A stretch of DNA of 64,000 nucleotides, from contig JALONG010000003.1 in assembly GCA_025455065.1 (NCBI GenBank), forward strand, positions 1 to 64,000, in the 5' to 3' direction. Positions 30,501 through 38,938 of the stretch are shown here, in pieces. The DNA is from Candidatus Kapaibacterium sp. (GTDB lineage: Bacteria > Bacteroidota > Ignavibacteria > Kapaibacteriales > UBA4661). The position numbers were made by a program, and so were the translations under genes. The stretch's first letter is position 1. Every line of letters begins with the position of its first letter. A model generated the notes under the pieces. It was given only the letters and a program-made list of their open reading frames with translations, was not told the DNA's origin and did not search any database.

Positions 30501-30850
30501 CCAATGAGCTTTACGCCGTATTTATCTAAAATCCCCAAACGATGCACCTCCAATGCGGCATTCAGAGCCGTTTGTCCGCCAACGGTCGGCAAGATCGCGT
30601 CGGGACGCTCTTTGGCGATAATGGCTTCGATGTATTCGGGCGTAATCGGCTCAACGTAGGTGGCATCGGCAATGTCGGGGTCGGTCATAATGGTCGCGGG
30701 GTTCGAGTTAATGAGCATCACGCGCAAACCCTCTTCGCGGAGGGCTTTGCAGGCTTGTGTGCCGCTATAATCAAACTCGCAGGCTTGCCCGATGACAATT
30801 GGACCGGAGCCGATGACGAGAACACTGTTGATGTCTGAACGTTTGGGCAT
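27572..30850 (-). CDS. carB: Carbamoyl-phosphate synthase large subunit
   Basis: 1092 residues, full length for the family. The enzyme makes carbamoyl phosphate for arginine and pyrimidine synthesis from bicarbonate, ATP and ammonia supplied by CarA. The two ATP-grasp halves are both intact: [20 protein letters not shown] opens the first and [20 protein letters not shown] the second; [14 protein letters not shown] and [12 protein letters not shown] are nucleotide-binding loops; the C-terminal methylglyoxal synthase-like allosteric domain is present ([20 protein letters not shown]). carA is not in the window. Copies of its first 110 bases and last 44 bases lie separately at 33946 and 24367. 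Confidence 0.98.
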   Translation of the reverse strand: MPKRSDINSVLVIGSGPIVIGQACEFDYSGTQACKALREEGLRVMLINSNPATIMTDPDIADATYVEPITPEYIEAIIAKERPDAILPTVGGQTALNAALEVHRLGILDKYGVKLIGSKPESIRMAEDREEFLEAMKRCGLEMARGGFVDTMEEGIKQAEIIGTFPLIIRPSFTLGGTGGGIAYDWDDFKQKLSAGLEASPVRRVLVEESIIGWKEYELEVMRDTKDNCVIICSIENFDPMGVHTGDSITVAPAQTLTDREYQFMRDAALKIMREIGVETGGSNVQFAVNPKDGRLIIIEMNPRVSRSSALASKATGFPIAKIAAKLAIGYTLDEITNDITKKTPACFEPTIDYVVVKVPRWDFEKFKGVDDELTVQMKSVGEAMSFGRTFKEALQKALRSIEKNRHGFGYDNVSYLEPVSHFRVDKEVHLKRLFRRKSDSIFDLCEALRMGMTTDEIFNATKYDPWFIEQCRQIVNEAEGLLAEWRSANLSNSLPTLDSTRLFRLKQFGFSDRQLAILTGSSEKEVRTHRLKLGIKPVFKTIDTCAAEFESETPYHYSTYEQENESVRSARKKVVILGGGPNRIGQGIEFDYCCVQAVFALKQAGFEAIMINCNPETVSTDYDITDKLYFEPLTLEDVLNVLEHEQPDGVIVTFGGQTPLKLAHAIDEAGFKILGTSPEGIDLAEDRKRFGALIDELGVPCPKYGTATTVDEALEIAQRIGYPALVRPSYVLGGRSMQICYHDDSLRQYMSRAINVSPERPILIDQFLENAYEFDVDAVSDGERVIIGAVMQHIEEAGVHSGDSSCVLPPYNITNEQFDRIVEYTRKLAKALKVVGLMNIQFALQEDELYVLEVNPRASRTVPFVSKARGVALAQIATHVMTGKKFGDAGVPPIEEFSLSASRVAIKESVFPFTKFPKADIYLGPEMRSTGEVMGIDRDFATAMIKANISAGINIPDKGRIFASLCDRDKTSRTAQIIKGYYELGFEILATSGTAQWLKEHGVPASTLLKYYEGSPNVIDYIEQGSINLVINTPKGENSRVDEQVMGRSAMKFKVPFITTLAAAQASLKGLQNVRASDAVRVRSLQEYYAE

Positions 30851-30987
30851 GGTGTTATGAAATTAGTTAAGAGGAATTATTTTTGTTAAGCAATTATCGG
30901 ACTTCTACAAGATTTACACCTTCTTCAATACTCTGAACGGAGCGTGAAAGATGCACCGCACACCGAACAATCAAGTCTTGTCAGCAA

Positions 30988-31950
30988 CTATTGTTGCGCA
31001 ATGGTAGCTTTGAAAATACGATGAGTGCCCTCATCTGCTACGTAGAGATTCCCAAAGCCATCGTATGTGATGCCACGTGGGAAATCGAATATATGATAAC
31101 CCTTTTGACTGCCCTTTACCACTGTCGTTACCTCGCCTGTCGCTATCTCAATTTTGCGAATGCCATAAGTTTCAGCTACATAAAGATTTTTTATGCCATC
31201 AGTCGTGATGCTAAACGGTAGATCAAAGTGCGCTTCAGATCCTATACCATCAGGACTGAACCACCACCAGCTAGCACTACCTGCCAATGCGGTTACTTTA
31301 CCTATGGCTACAACGATTTTCCAGATACGAACACCATCCAAAACGTAGAGATTTCCAGATCTATCACTAATGATGTCGGTTAGATGATTAAATTGTCCTG
31401 CCGTCACTGTTGTTACTTCGCCTGTCGCTATCACGATTTTGCGAATACGGTTCTGGTCTGCTACATAAAGATTTCCTATACCATCACTAATGATTCCCCA
31501 AGGATAGCGAAACTGTGCCACTCTTCCTATACCATTAGCATCTCCCCTTTCGCGACTCCCCGCTAGCGTGGTTACTTTGCCTGTTGCTATTTCAATTTTA
31601 TGGACGCAAGCATGATCTGTTACATAAAGATTGCCTTTGCCATCACTAGTGATTCCCGATGGATTGCTAAAGTGTCCTATATCTCCCACTAGCGTTATTA
31701 CTTTGCCCGTAGCTATCACAATCTTACGGATGCTCCTATTATCAATAACGTGGAGATTCCCTTCACCATCGCATACAATGTCTTTGAGAAAGCCAAACTG
31801 TGCCGCCACACCAAAGCCGTCATTATAACCCGGTGAACCGCCTACCAGCGTTGTTATCGTGGGTGTAAAGGTTGAAGTGTATCTGTAAAACAGAATCCCC
31901 AATGATAATGATACTATCAATATTACAACAATGAGCCTAAGAGCCGTCAT
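30988..31950 (-). CDS. Membrane-anchored NHL-repeat beta-propeller protein
   Basis: 320 residues: an N-terminal membrane anchor (LRLIVVILIVSLSLGILFYR) and about six NHL-type repeats. Each repeat has the pattern SDGxGNLYVAD, then xIRKIxIATGxVTTLAG. The repeats are very similar to one another (IRKIVIATGEVTTV recurs with few changes), suggesting recent internal duplication. Such propellers bind proteins or polysaccharides; no catalytic residue is evident. It starts 4 bp after a small antitoxin-like gene. Confidence 0.82.
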   Translation of the reverse strand: MTALRLIVVILIVSLSLGILFYRYTSTFTPTITTLVGGSPGYNDGFGVAAQFGFLKDIVCDGEGNLHVIDNRSIRKIVIATGKVITLVGDIGHFSNPSGITSDGKGNLYVTDHACVHKIEIATGKVTTLAGSRERGDANGIGRVAQFRYPWGIISDGIGNLYVADQNRIRKIVIATGEVTTVTAGQFNHLTDIISDRSGNLYVLDGVRIWKIVVAIGKVTALAGSASWWWFSPDGIGSEAHFDLPFSITTDGIKNLYVAETYGIRKIEIATGEVTTVVKGSQKGYHIFDFPRGITYDGFGNLYVADEGTHRIFKATIAQQ

Positions 31951-31953
31951 TAC

Positions 31954-32139
31954 CTATGCTCCTTCATTTTGCATAAAAAGTTGGGATGTGTCATTTTCCA
32001 TCTCGAAGCATTCTGCGCCTACTGCGAACGAGATTACTGCCGTTACTTCTACTTCCGTACCTTCGGTTAATTCAGGAGCATATATCTCAATAAGTCCGCC
32101 TTTTTTGACGACGGCGTGTTGTTTGATAGCTGCGATCAT
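31954..32139 (-). CDS. Small antitoxin-like protein
   Basis: 61 residues from ATG 32139 (MIAAIKQHAVVKKGGLIEIY). The segment GGLIEIYAPELTEGTEVEVT resembles the short beta-hairpin antitoxin families (AF2212/DUF104-like or AbrB-like), which read IELPEPLELPEGTEVEV. No adjacent toxin is recognised; the following gene is an NHL-repeat protein. Upstream in-frame sequence back to 32259 carries the 52-bp repeat and is probably not part of this gene. Family call is tentative. Confidence 0.5.
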   Translation of the reverse strand: MIAAIKQHAVVKKGGLIEIYAPELTEGTEVEVTAVISFAVGAECFEMENDTSQLFMQNEGA

Positions 32140-32158
32140 AGTTGGTCGAAGAAAATTG

Positions 32159-32210
32159 CAAAAGAAACGCCCACTATCCAAGCAAGATTGTATGCCGGAT
32201 GGGGGGCGTA
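32159..32210. repeat. 52-bp direct repeat, copy 1
   Basis: Matches 34101-34152 at 47 of 52 positions in the same orientation. Read on the minus strand it would encode IRPPSGIQSCLDSGRFF. The two copies bracket the VOC and AraC genes. Confidence 0.85.
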
Positions 32211-32316
32211 TGAAAACGTTCGATGTGTTGCTATTTTGAGTTTGATTCATCAAAAGCAAAATAGCAATTTTTTAGGTGAATAAAAACATCGAATAGCTAT
32301 CCGCATTGGCTTGAAG

Positions 32317-32715
32317 CTATTGCTGCTCGGGCTGCGCAAACTGGACAATATCAACACCAATACCATTCGGGTCTATGAGAGCAAAATGGTAATCGCCCCA
32401 CACCTCCTTGCGTAGCGCAAACGCAATTGGCGCATTTAAGGATTGTAGGCGTTTGTACTCCACTTCCACATCCGCAACCGCAACCGTTAAATAGATACCT
32501 TTATTGCCAAATGCGGGCTTAAAGAGGTCTTGTTGCGTCTCGTGATTGGGCATCAGAAAGGATAAAACCTCGCGCCCCGACTGGTCTTCAAAGAGAAGAA
32601 AAAAGTTCTCCATATCTACTTTGGGCTTCAATCCAAGATATTTCGTGTAAAACTCTTTCGTTTCGCCGAGGCGGGACGTGATAACGCCTGAGTGGAGGTG
32701 CAACATAGTTTTCAT
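32317..32715 (-). CDS. VOC-superfamily (glyoxalase-like) protein
   Basis: 132 residues from ATG 32715, which has an AAGGAG ribosome site eight bases upstream. LHSGVITSRLGETKEFYTKY and NFFLLFEDQSG form the first beta-alpha-beta-beta-beta unit; GIYLTVAVADVEVEYKRLQS and FALIDPNGIGVDIVQF the second. Family members are metal-dependent dioxygenases, isomerases or antibiotic-binding proteins. The frame stays open upstream to 32952 and an ATG at 32865 would add a 50-residue leader with a hydrophobic stretch, so a membrane-anchored form is possible. The AraC regulator upstream on the same strand may control it. Confidence 0.75.
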   Translation of the reverse strand: MKTMLHLHSGVITSRLGETKEFYTKYLGLKPKVDMENFFLLFEDQSGREVLSFLMPNHETQQDLFKPAFGNKGIYLTVAVADVEVEYKRLQSLNAPIAFALRKEVWGDYHFALIDPNGIGVDIVQFAQPEQQ

Positions 32716-32976
32716 GGTGTTTTTCTCCTTTGTCAATGAAGGTGAAGATACATTGGAAGGCTGAAGTGAAGAGCCTTGCACACGAAACCAAGCAAATATG
32801 CCGCAAGCAAAGAAAACAATACTGCCGAGAGCAAGAGTTCGGAAAGAATGAGAAAATGATTGCATGATGATTACCCAAGATGGTGGGAAATGCTGAATTA
32901 CAGGATGCAATCTACGGCGCAGGCACAAAGGAGAATTGTAAAAATCGCTCATTTTTTAACACTCAATGTTGATCAC

Positions 32977-33855
32977 TCAATCTTCCTCGTGATTTTTGGA
33001 TGGGGGAGGGCTTTGAAGCCGCACAAATGCTGAGGGAGAAACGCCGTACAGGGATTGAAATTCATGGATAAAATGCGCTTGGTCATAGAAACCGAAATCA
33101 AAAAATATTCCTTCGTGGTTTCTTGTCGAGGTCTGGCGGGAGTGCTGCGTAAGTGCCTTCAACATTGCTTGAAACCTCACAATACGGGCGAAGGTCTTTG
33201 GTGATAACCCCACCGATGCTTGGAATATTCGCCGAAGTTGCTGTGGGCTGATGGCGTGATGTTTGCGTACTTCTTCTTCAATTTTGACCGTTCCATGCGA
33301 AGCATAGAGAGCATCCAACGCCTGAAGCAGCCTTGCATCGTGGGTAAAATTCCGTAATGAGAGAGCATGAAGCAGAAACGTATCAGTCAGAGCGTTTCGT
33401 TCCTCAAAGGAATCGGCTTTATGCAAGCATTCTACCCAAATACGCGCCTCCAGTCGTAGGCTTGGAGCTATAACATCTTCAAAAGGCAAGGTTTGGTGAG
33501 CTATTTCGCCTAAATGCACGTCAAAAACGCGCTGAATCATACTTGGCAAAAAACGCACTCCGAAAAATTCTGCACCGTAATCCAAAGGAAAAAGTATCGG
33601 TGCATTCGTCGCACCGACAATCACGCTAGGCACTTCTGGACGAGCAATATCCACAATCACATCCACACAGGCATCAGCAGCGACGCGGTATAGGAGCGGA
33701 GCGGCGGTCTGACTACTACCCACTACTAACGGAGAAGTCTGAAGAGACCAATAGCAATGAATAATGCCCGCAAGCAGAGATAAAGCCGGAAATTCGTGAT
33801 ATATTGCCTCCGCTTCTTGCAGAAGGCTTGGCTGAAGGGGTTTGTAGCGGTGCAT
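32977..33855 (-). CDS. AraC-family transcriptional regulator
   Basis: 292 residues. The N-terminal ~170 residues form the ligand domain of the DUF6597-type branch (IIHCYWSLQ, then VDVIVDI, then AEFFGVRFLPSMI). The C-terminal AraC DNA-binding domain has both helix-turn-helix units: EEVRKHHAISPQQLRRIFQA for the first and FDFGFYDQAHFIHEFQSLYG with VSPSAF for the second. It lies 25 bp or more upstream of the VOC gene on the same strand, a common regulator-target layout. Confidence 0.88.
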   Translation of the reverse strand: MHRYKPLQPSLLQEAEAIYHEFPALSLLAGIIHCYWSLQTSPLVVGSSQTAAPLLYRVAADACVDVIVDIARPEVPSVIVGATNAPILFPLDYGAEFFGVRFLPSMIQRVFDVHLGEIAHQTLPFEDVIAPSLRLEARIWVECLHKADSFEERNALTDTFLLHALSLRNFTHDARLLQALDALYASHGTVKIEEEVRKHHAISPQQLRRIFQASVGLSPKTFARIVRFQAMLKALTQHSRQTSTRNHEGIFFDFGFYDQAHFIHEFQSLYGVSPSAFVRLQSPPPSKNHEED

Positions 33856-33945
33856 ATTTTTTGAGCATAATCGGATTTTGTGTAACTGGTCTATTGCTAT
33901 GACAATCCATTATTCCTGCAAATGCGCAATCTTGATTCGCTGAAT

Positions 33946-34055
33946 GCTTTGCAGGCTTGTGTGCCGCTATAATCAAACTCGCAGACTTGCCCGATGACGA
34001 TAGGACCGGAGCCGATGACGGGAACGCTGTTGATGTCTGAACGTTTGGGTATGGT
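33946..34055 (-). pseudogene. Remnant of the carB 5' end
   Basis: 110 bases match the first ~35 codons of intact carB (near 30741-30855) with about seven differences, on the same strand, still reading [20 protein letters not shown] then [15 protein letters not shown]. The start codon has changed from ATG to ATA and the frame leaves carB after CKA. It cannot make CarB. It marks the far edge of the NHL/antitoxin/VOC/AraC segment upstream of carB. Confidence 0.92.
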
Positions 34056-34099
34056 AAAGAAAAATAGTGATCCAAAATGGTTGAGTGACAACTACTCTT

Positions 34100-34183
34100 T
34101 CAAAAGAAACGCCCACTCTCCAAGCAAAATTTGATGCCGGACGGGGGGCGTATTGTGTTTGCGAATGTGGTTACTATTTTCAT
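34100..34183 (-). CDS. 27-codon ORF covering repeat copy 2
   Basis: ATG 34183 to TGA 34100 reads MKIVTTFANTIRPPSGIKFC and ends LESGRFF. The IRPPSGI..CL.SGRFF part is conserved in repeat copy 1, where some but not all base changes are silent. It could be a leader peptide, a conserved mini-protein, or simply the accidental reading of a repeated DNA element. Confidence 0.3.
   Translation of the reverse strand: MKIVTTFANTIRPPSGIKFCLESGRFF
34101..34152. repeat. 52-bp direct repeat, copy 2
   Basis: Same orientation and length as 32159-32210, differing at five positions. It lies ~50 bp beyond the start of the carB 5' remnant and just downstream (on the minus strand, upstream) of coaX-distal sequence. 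The ends acgccc and gggcgt are complementary and could form a stem. Confidence 0.85.
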
Positions 34184-34242
34184 GTACCACAAAAGTAGCG
34201 AATTTTCGCGGAAAATAAAAGTTCTCCCTCACGATGCAATTG

Positions 34243-35082
34243 TTAGGCGGTCAATTCCGCAAACCCCTGAAACAGCGTGCTTTCGGGGTGTTTTCCCGCA
34301 AGAATTTCCTGCATTCGTTGAGCCATGAGCGCACTTGCGCCATACAAGACCAGATGCGGCTCGTAATGCGGCTCCGGCTGCCAATCTCCGAGCGCCCGCC
34401 TGACAGGTTCAGCATCACCACCCGTAATGAACATAAGCGGACTTTCGCCCTGAAACTCCTTCTGAATAATACTCTCCACAATTTCTTTAATTGCTCCGCC
34501 GATTCCGCGTACAACGCCGATACGCATTGCCTGAGCAGTGTTGGTGCCGCAAACGGCATCTTCAAAAGCGGGTTCGACTTCCGGCAGAAGTTGGGTAAAA
34601 TGGTGTAAGGCGCGTAATTGGGTACTTACGCCGGGCAATATCGCTCCGCCCAAGCATTTACGCCGCGCATTGGCAGCATTGACTGTAACTGCCGTTCCGC
34701 AATCTATCGTGATAAGCGGTGCAACAAGCGTCGGCTGATGCGAGAGATTCTGATGCAGCGCTCCAATCAAACTCAGCACACGGTCGCTGCCGATGCCCTG
34801 AATCCCTGCGACATCAATGAGCGACTGCTCTTGCAATATGGCGGAAAGCGGTGTTTGGCGGATATTGCTTCGTTTTTTCAACTCCATTTCAAGCTGTGCA
34901 TAGATAGCCGGATTGACCGACGAAACGCCGAAGAGAACATTTTTGCCCGAAAAATTCCACAAAAATTTGTGCATGGCTTCTTGCCAGTTTCCCTGTAATT
35001 CCGCCGCAAAAAACTGCCCGTCGGCGAGTAATTTGATGCGGGTGTTCCCGATGTCTATTGCTCCGGCGAGAAATGGGGTCAT
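34243..35082 (-). CDS. coaX: Type III pantothenate kinase
   Basis: 279 residues of the CoaX family, which phosphorylates pantothenate in the first step of CoA synthesis. The ASKHA fold motifs are present: GAIDIGNTRIKLLADGQF as phosphate-1 loop, GIGSDRVLSLIGA, TIDCGTAVTVNAAN as the second phosphate motif, and GGAILPGVSTQLRALHHFTQ. FITGGDAEPVRRAL closes the family pattern. panD, which supplies beta-alanine for the same pathway, lies 4.7 kb away on the same strand. Confidence 0.95.
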   Translation of the reverse strand: MTPFLAGAIDIGNTRIKLLADGQFFAAELQGNWQEAMHKFLWNFSGKNVLFGVSSVNPAIYAQLEMELKKRSNIRQTPLSAILQEQSLIDVAGIQGIGSDRVLSLIGALHQNLSHQPTLVAPLITIDCGTAVTVNAANARRKCLGGAILPGVSTQLRALHHFTQLLPEVEPAFEDAVCGTNTAQAMRIGVVRGIGGAIKEIVESIIQKEFQGESPLMFITGGDAEPVRRALGDWQPEPHYEPHLVLYGASALMAQRMQEILAGKHPESTLFQGFAELTA

Positions 35083-35160
35083 TATCGTTTGAAAGAAAAA
35101 TGAAGAATATAGCGTTGCATATAAGCAAATATGCGGAACTTCAAGCGTTTTTCAAACAGA

Positions 35161-35192
35161 AACGGCACGTAAGAACATTCTCACGTGCCGTT
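35161..35192 (-). terminator. Hairpin after the 35224-36048 gene
   Basis: aacggcacgt at 35161-35170 pairs perfectly with acgtgccgtt at 35183-35192. On the minus strand the stem is followed by a T-rich tttctgtttg stretch, which makes a moderate terminator between this gene and coaX. Confidence 0.6.
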
Positions 35193-35223
35193 AAACGGGG
35201 GGCATCAATGTATGCGTGTCATC

Positions 35224-36048
35224 TTATTTTTTGCCTTTATCGGATTTATCCGTTTTTTTGTCATCAGTTTTTTTGTCATCAGTTTTTTTGTTTTTGCGTG
35301 CTTCTGCTTCCAATTTCATTGCTTCGGCGCGTTTTTTCATTGCTTCAGCTTCGAGGCGCATGGCTTCTGCTTCTTTGCGGAGTGCTTCGGCTTCTCGTGT
35401 GAGGTCGTTTGCGTCTTCGGCTAAATCTTCGGCTTTTTTCGACTCGAAATCGTCATCGTCAAAATGCCATACGTTTGGAGCATTCGGCATTCTCGGCGGT
35501 CGTGGTGCATGAAATTGGAAACTGCGAGCGAGATTTTCAAAAGGTTTGGTATCAAAGTGGAATTGATTGATTCCGCGCCCAAATGCGCGTGAAAACTCGC
35601 CCCCCCAACGACGCATATCATCGCCCGAAAATTGAAATACCATATTGCGGTCAGTGTCGCCGTCGCCGTCATTGTCAATGGTAACGGTCATCGTGTTATT
35701 GGTCGAAGCGATACGAACATTTTTGCGAACACGCTCCATCGCAGAGCGGAAGCCATTGCGGGCGTTGCTGTCGGTTTTGATGATAATTTCGTCAATCGTT
35801 TTCCAATCGCCGACTTTTTCTTTCATATCCTCGCCATCGCCAGAATAAATCACCTCACCATTTTTGATGATTGTTACGCTTTTTTTCTTCGACTTTTTTG
35901 CAGCGTCTTCTGAAGTACTGGATTGTGCGGAACTTTGCGCAAAAAGGCTTGTCGCCATTGCAAACACAATGAACATGAAACCGCCCAGAATCAGGCTTGC
36001 GGCGGTTTTGCGCTTGGAAGAATTGGGAGAAAGGCTATGGTAGTGCAT
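35224..36048 (-). CDS. Exported protein of unknown function with a repeat-rich charged tail
   Basis: 274 residues; not recognised. A signal peptide or anchor (KTAASLILGGFMFIVFAMAT, ending FAQ) precedes a middle part with IIIKTDSNARNGFRSAMERV and a DNDGDGDTD calcium-binding-like loop, then an acidic FDDDDF. The last ~80 residues repeat a seven-residue unit of the type AEAMRLE/AEAMKKR five to six times, a strong coiled coil, and end in KKTDDKKTDDKKTD, encoded by a near-exact DNA repeat. It is probably periplasmic. The tail could bind DNA, peptidoglycan or a partner helix. Confidence 0.75.
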   Translation of the reverse strand: MHYHSLSPNSSKRKTAASLILGGFMFIVFAMATSLFAQSSAQSSTSEDAAKKSKKKSVTIIKNGEVIYSGDGEDMKEKVGDWKTIDEIIIKTDSNARNGFRSAMERVRKNVRIASTNNTMTVTIDNDGDGDTDRNMVFQFSGDDMRRWGGEFSRAFGRGINQFHFDTKPFENLARSFQFHAPRPPRMPNAPNVWHFDDDDFESKKAEDLAEDANDLTREAEALRKEAEAMRLEAEAMKKRAEAMKLEAEARKNKKTDDKKTDDKKTDKSDKGKK

Positions 36049-36213
36049 GGTTATTGCTCCAAAAAATTGCTGATAGAATTGTGAATTTTTTCTACCTGCA
36101 AATATACGTGAACGCTTGATTGTAGGCTGTTAAGCGGACGTTAAAGGATGTTAAGGAAATGTTAAACATACATCTTTTGTTCAGTTTTCTCAACGTAGAT
36201 ATTCGCATCCTTT

Positions 36214-37368
36214 TCAGCGATTTTTTAATATCTGCCCTTTCCATTCCACACGAGATTTCAAGCCTAAAAACGGGGTCATCAATTCCACCAGCAAAAAAAA
36301 TGGCTCCAGAAGCGGCATCCATAGAAACGACCATTTCATGCGGAGTTCAGCGTATGTTGGTATAGTTAGCGCCATATCTGCCAATACACGTACCGAAAGC
36401 AATAGTGCCAATAACTTCCATGCTCCAAGAACTATCGCCACAACAATCCCCAACCACATCGCAACCGACGTAATCACAAACACCGCCGCCCTCCAACCAA
36501 GCGCTTTGCCGCCATTGACCCATCGGTGGTGCTGCTTGACAAAGGCTGCCACATCGGGGCATGGAAGCGTTGTGATTTGTGTTTCACTTGCGCAAATGTA
36601 CCGCACTGCTTGTCCGGCACGTGTTACCGCTTGCAAAAGCGCCAAGTCTTCCGTGAGCGAAAAACGGATATTTGGATAACCGCCCAGTGCTTCATACACG
36701 CTGCGGCGGACACTGAGGTTATTCCCAAAACACCCCAAAGGCTGCCCCAAACCTACACCGGCACTTGCCATTGTGTTGTTGATAAGCCACTCGTGCATTT
36801 GTAAATGGTCGAATATCCTTGCGCCTTTTGCCAACGTGTAGGAAGCAATTAAGCCTACACGCGGGTTTTGGAATGTGTGTGCAATAGCGGAAATCCACGT
36901 CGGCGGCACTGTACAATCTGCATCGGTCATCAGCACAAACTCCCCTTGAGAGCGCATAACTCCTTGATGTACGGCACGAGGCTTACCTTGCAGATTTGTG
37001 TTCGAGCGGTCGTCAGTGGTGTTGTGAATGATGAGATTTGGCACTTCTTTTTGCAATTCCGATAAAACCTCACCCGTTCTGTCGCTTGAACGATCATTAA
37101 CCACAATAATTTCAAACCGTTCCGACGGATAATCACTTGCTGCAATGGAACGAACACAGTGTGCGATATTGTTTTCTTCATTCCGTGCCGGAACAATCAC
37201 CGACACAAATGGCGTAAAATCAGAGGTTGCGTCATACTGAATCCGCCGTGAACGCTCTTTTGCCGCACCCAGCATAAAAACTACCGTGCGAAGGCAATAC
37301 AATGCGATTGCGCTTCCAACAATTATCGGCGCAAACCTTGCCATTACAGGAAGAAACTCCATCATCAT
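36214..37368 (-). CDS. Membrane glycosyltransferase, family 2
   Basis: 384 residues. A membrane helix at the N-terminus is followed by the GT-A domain: VSVIVPARNEENNIAHCVRS, VVNDRSSDRTGEVL, the metal-binding DAD in FVLMTDADCTVP, FSLTEDLALLQAVTRA with the catalytic ED, and QHHRWVNGGKALGW with the QxxRW motif of processive enzymes. Two or three further helices at the C-terminus would place it in the inner membrane. The acceptor is unknown; exopolysaccharide or glycolipid synthesis is typical. Confidence 0.88.
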   Translation of the reverse strand: MMMEFLPVMARFAPIIVGSAIALYCLRTVVFMLGAAKERSRRIQYDATSDFTPFVSVIVPARNEENNIAHCVRSIAASDYPSERFEIIVVNDRSSDRTGEVLSELQKEVPNLIIHNTTDDRSNTNLQGKPRAVHQGVMRSQGEFVLMTDADCTVPPTWISAIAHTFQNPRVGLIASYTLAKGARIFDHLQMHEWLINNTMASAGVGLGQPLGCFGNNLSVRRSVYEALGGYPNIRFSLTEDLALLQAVTRAGQAVRYICASETQITTLPCPDVAAFVKQHHRWVNGGKALGWRAAVFVITSVAMWLGIVVAIVLGAWKLLALLLSVRVLADMALTIPTYAELRMKWSFLWMPLLEPFFLLVELMTPFLGLKSRVEWKGQILKNR

Positions 37369-37489
37369 TGGTATTGGAAAAATGAGTGAATATCCAACGG
37401 AAGCGCGAAAATACTGCGTTTTTCATCGAAAAAAAATTCTTGTCGTGCTAAATCTTGATAATCTTCGTTTTTCGGCATGAATTTTCAGC

Positions 37490-37533
37490 AAAAAAAACTC
37501 CCGCATCAAGCATTAGTGCTGTATGCAGGAGTT
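37490..37533 (-). terminator. Terminator of the leucine-rich repeat gene
   Basis: On the minus strand, aactcctgcat (37533-37523) pairs with atgcgggagtt (37506-37496), with one G-T pair, and is followed by eight T residues. It lies 20 bp beyond the stop codon of the leucine-rich repeat gene. Confidence 0.88.
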
Positions 37534-37552
37534 GTTTTTGTTGTAACGCAGC

Positions 37553-38347
37553 TTAATAGGTAAAGCGTACGTCTGTTTGCTTCAACATGGTTTCAATTTT
37601 ACGCAACTCTGTTTCTGAAACAGGGTTAGAGTTTAATTGTAACAATTCCAAATTTTTCAACTTTACCATTGAAGCAGGAATTTTATCAATTTTATTGAAA
37701 CGGAAATTGAGCAAACGTACATTTGTCAATTTAGAAATGTCCGCAGGAATTTCCGTCAAACGATTACCGGCAAAATCAAGCACTGCAAGTTTTGTTAAAC
37801 CAAATACTTCCTTCGGCATTTTTGATATTTGGTTTGACGTAAAGTAGAGAACTTTTAAGCCTGCTAACTTGCTTATCATCGGGGGAACTTGCGTAAATTC
37901 ATTTTTCCCTAAATCAACGGACTTCAGGTTTTTCAAGTTCACAAACTCGGCAGGCAGCGCGCTCAGTTTGTTTCCGTACAAACTCAAGGTGTGTAAATTC
38001 ACGAACTTACCGATTTCCGGTGGGAGCGAAGTGAGATTTTTCTCGTGTAAATCAAGGAGTTCTACCTTTTCCGGCTCTTTCAAGCCTTCTTCGATAGATT
38101 CAAAACGGCGTGCATTCTTTTGTGCGGAATCAAGCGCAAACATTTCCATATCCGGCTTACGGTCTGGTGCAAGTGCAGCTGTTTTACCTGTTTGCAGAGT
38201 TGCCTGCTGCGTTGAAGTAGCAGGAGCAGCAGTTTTTGCAGAAGATTTCTTTTTGCCTTTGGATTTTGTTTGTTGTGCTTGTGCTGTGGTCAGTGCCATG
38301 CCTAAAAGCACAGCACCCAAGCCTAGACCAAAAATAATACGCTTCAT
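37553..38347 (-). CDS. Exported leucine-rich repeat protein
   Basis: 264 residues from ATG 38347, chosen for its signal peptide (MKRIIFGLGLGAVLLGMALT, ending AQAQQ). After an Ala/Ser/Lys-rich linker come about seven 23-residue leucine-rich repeats with the pattern LPPEIGKFVNLHTLSLYGNK. The repeats form a curved protein-binding surface. There is no catalytic domain, anchor or sorting domain after the repeats, so it is probably a periplasmic or secreted binding protein. Confidence 0.88.
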   Translation of the reverse strand: MKRIIFGLGLGAVLLGMALTTAQAQQTKSKGKKKSSAKTAAPATSTQQATLQTGKTAALAPDRKPDMEMFALDSAQKNARRFESIEEGLKEPEKVELLDLHEKNLTSLPPEIGKFVNLHTLSLYGNKLSALPAEFVNLKNLKSVDLGKNEFTQVPPMISKLAGLKVLYFTSNQISKMPKEVFGLTKLAVLDFAGNRLTEIPADISKLTNVRLLNFRFNKIDKIPASMVKLKNLELLQLNSNPVSETELRKIETMLKQTDVRFTY

Positions 38348-38456
38348 GCGTTTAGTGTCTCCTAGTTTGTAGAACATTGAAAAACGTAATGCTAGTTTGA
38401 GTTCAATTATTGGTCACCCATTTTTTGCCCTTATCCCTTTTCCTTCATCCCTTATT

Positions 38457-38867
38457 TCATGCCTTCTTCGGCAGTTCACACAGTTCCATGAGTACGCCGT
38501 TGGTGGATTTTGGGTGTAAAAAGGCAATCATCATATCGTGAGCGCCTTTTTGTGCAGTTGGATTGATAAGTTGGACACCGCTTGCAGCCAAGTGTTGTAG
38601 CTCATCATTTATTCCTTCGGTTGTGAAGGCAACGTGGTGGATACCTTCACCACGCTTTTCGATGAACTTTGCAATCGGCGAATCCGCATCCGTCGGTGCT
38701 GTAAGTTCAATCAACACCTCTCCTGCTTTGAAGGAGGCAATATCAACTTTCTGGTCGGCAACCGTTTCGCGGTGAAATTTCTCCACACGAAAAATTTGCT
38801 GAAACAGCGCCATGCTTTTTTCTAAATCGCGCACGGCTATTCCGAGATGATTCACTCCGCCAATCAT
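38457..38867 (-). CDS. mce: Methylmalonyl-CoA epimerase
   Basis: 136 residues of the VOC fold specialised for methylmalonyl-CoA: VNHLGIAVRDLEKSMALFQQ, ELTAPTDADSPIAKFIEKRG, then EGIHHVAFTTEGINDELQHL, and FLHPKSTNGVLMELCE at the end, with the metal-binding His and Glu residues in place. It interconverts the S and R forms in propionate metabolism. The mutase genes are not in the window. Confidence 0.93.
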   Translation of the reverse strand: MIGGVNHLGIAVRDLEKSMALFQQIFRVEKFHRETVADQKVDIASFKAGEVLIELTAPTDADSPIAKFIEKRGEGIHHVAFTTEGINDELQHLAASGVQLINPTAQKGAHDMMIAFLHPKSTNGVLMELCELPKKA

Positions 38868-38938
38868 ATTGCGTTCCTGAAATCGTGAAACAAGAGATTT
38901 TATGCAATCTTTAAGGCTTTTCGGGTTTATCTTTTTTC

